From NCBI GenBank assembly GCA_002483135.1, contig DLHI01000021.1, forward strand, positions 62,242 to 126,241: DNA of 64,000 nucleotides. The letters run 5' to 3'. A program made the translations under genes and the position numbers. Positions within the stretch are counted from its first letter, which is position 1. Every line of letters begins with the position of its first letter. Source of the DNA: Hyphomonadaceae bacterium UBA7672 (GTDB lineage: Bacteria > Pseudomonadota > Alphaproteobacteria > Caulobacterales > Hyphomonadaceae). Shown here in pieces: positions 63,016 through 64,000 of the stretch. The notes under the pieces were generated by a model. That model saw only the letters and a list, made by a program, of their open reading frames with translations, was not told the DNA's origin and did no database searches.

Positions 63016-64000
63016 CTACTCGGCAGGCCGAGTCGGGGTGACCGGATGTTGCGAGGCGTCTTCGCCGGTCGACAGCAACGCATTGTCTTCCGACGTCCGC
63101 TTGGTGACCAGACGCCCGAAGAGCGGGTTCACCCGGCGTTCAATGCTCGAGATCAGCGAGTAGATCACGGGCACAAGCACCAGCGACAGCACGGTGGACG
63201 AGAACAAACCGCCGATGACCGCGATCGCCATCGATGTGCGGAAGCCCGCTCCCTCACCCAGACCCAGCGCCGTGGGCAGCATGCCCGCGGACATCGCCAC
63301 TGTCGTCATGACGATCGGGCGCGCGCGCTCGCGGCAGGCGTCAAACAGCGCATCAAACACCCTGTTTCCGCGTTGCTCCGACTCGATGGCGAACTCGACC
63401 AGAAGGATTGCGTTCTTGGCCGAAATGCCTAGCAGCAGCACGAGACCGATCATCACAGGCATGTCGATGGCCTTGCCAAAGATCAGCAGCGCGACGAATG
63501 CGCCAGTGAACGACAGGGGTAGCGAGAACATGATGACAAGCGGTTTGAAGACCGATTTGAACAGCAGCACCATCACCGAGTAGATCAGCGCGATGCCGGA
63601 CAGCAGCGCGACGATGATGCCGCTGAACATCTCGTTCATCGCCTGCTCCTGGCCAACGCGAGCACGGCTGACGACTGCGTTCCCCTCGGCTTCTGCCTTG
63701 AAGATCGCTGCCATCGTGGGGGTGCTATCGACCGCCGCGGTCGCCTCCCCTGACGTGACGCCCGGCGCGAAGTCGGCCTGAACGGCCGCCATGCGCTGGC
63801 GATACATTCTCTGGATGACGCCGGGACCGGCCTCATAGGAAATGTCGGCCACGGCGCCCAGCGTCGTCGAGCCGCCATTCAGCGTCGGCACCCGAAGCTG
63901 CGCCAGCTGCGCCAGATCGCGACGCACCTCTTCCGGCAGCCTGACGCGGATCGCGAGGCGGCGCTCGCCTTCCGAGAACTTCGGGGTATTCGCCTCGATA
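63016..64000 (-). CDS. RND efflux transporter permease (C-terminal part, runs off the window)
   Basis: About 327 residues visible, the 5' end lying beyond 64000. AcrB/HAE1-type features: RRLAIRVRLPEE and VPTLNGGSTTLGAVADISYE in the porter region, GKAIDMPVMIGLVLLLGISA with KNAILLVEFA (central TM region), ARPIVMTTVAMSAGMLPTAL, and FSSTVLSLVLVPVIYSLI. It exports small molecules using the proton gradient as part of a tripartite pump. The frame stays open to the window edge. Confidence 0.92.
   Translation of the reverse strand, partial: IEANTPKFSEGERRLAIRVRLPEEVRRDLAQLAQLRVPTLNGGSTTLGAVADISYEAGPGVIQRMYRQRMAAVQADFAPGVTSGEATAAVDSTPTMAAIFKAEAEGNAVVSRARVGQEQAMNEMFSGIIVALLSGIALIYSVMVLLFKSVFKPLVIMFSLPLSFTGAFVALLIFGKAIDMPVMIGLVLLLGISAKNAILLVEFAIESEQRGNRVFDALFDACRERARPIVMTTVAMSAGMLPTALGLGEGAGFRTSMAIAVIGGLFSSTVLSLVLVPVIYSLISSIERRVNPLFGRLVTKRTSEDNALLSTGEDASQHPVTPTRPAE

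Overview
The window is a GC-rich (about 65%) bacterial chromosome segment that reads as an alphaproteobacterium, most likely near Caulobacterales/Hyphomonadaceae. The supports are a Usg-family protein, consensus sigma-EcfG (general stress response) promoters, a TonB-dependent receptor, TraB/GumN proteins, REP-like palindromes, and many secreted hydrolases and lipoproteins. Genus-level placement is inference. No rRNA, tRNA, CRISPR array, transposase or integrase was recognised.

Layout. 0.2-3.4 kb (minus): a PepSY / DUF2271 / DUF4198 / ApbE flavin-redox operon behind a Fur-like site. 3.7-13.8 kb: M19 dipeptidase lipoprotein, TauE/SafE permease, TonB receptor, secreted protein of unknown family, M20 peptidase, winged-helix regulator, YWTD propeller lipoprotein. 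14-23 kb: ClC channel, membrane M28 peptidase, Tex, tandem TraB/GumN paralogs, a small membrane protein with an Xre regulator, Usg. 23.5-29 kb: GAF-EAL protein, esterase, DUF2189 protein, and a sulfur locus (ETHE1/Blh-like hydrolase, truncated ArsR remnant, TauE permease) around a perfect palindromic operator. 29-31.8 kb: UvrD-type helicase.

31.8-33.7 kb is an AT-richer two-gene island: a Cap15-like membrane effector and a cGAS/DncV-like nucleotidyltransferase, that is, a compact CBASS anti-phage system. 33.7-38 kb holds small lipoproteins and disordered proteins, a cupin dioxygenase-like protein and an outer-membrane barrel. Two consensus sigma-EcfG promoters and one near-consensus site lie here, so this looks like a small stress regulon. 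38-44.2 kb: PrmA, DUF4240 lipoprotein, aminopeptidase P, methyltransferase and small secreted proteins.

44.2-47 kb is the most unusual locus. The 3' end of lepA is duplicated as a 141-bp direct repeat (140/141 identical) that brackets one AT-richer DUF2971 gene, whose ATG overlaps the lepA stop codon. This looks like a minimal cargo inserted at the lepA 3' end, with the coding end regenerated. 47-52 kb: membrane protein, VWA-like lipoprotein, GH16 glucanase and a large redoxin/cytochrome c/copper monooxygenase/EF-hand fusion. 52-56.6 kb: CFA-synthase-like and DUF1295 pair, then an ABC exporter. 56.6-62 kb: acyl-CoA/lipid catabolism genes (3-hydroxyacyl-CoA dehydrogenase, TetR regulator with a 30-bp palindrome, degenerate AMP-binding protein, VOC lipoprotein, CMD-family protein, SDR). 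62-64 kb: PilZ and DUF983 proteins and the end of an RND efflux pump running off the window.
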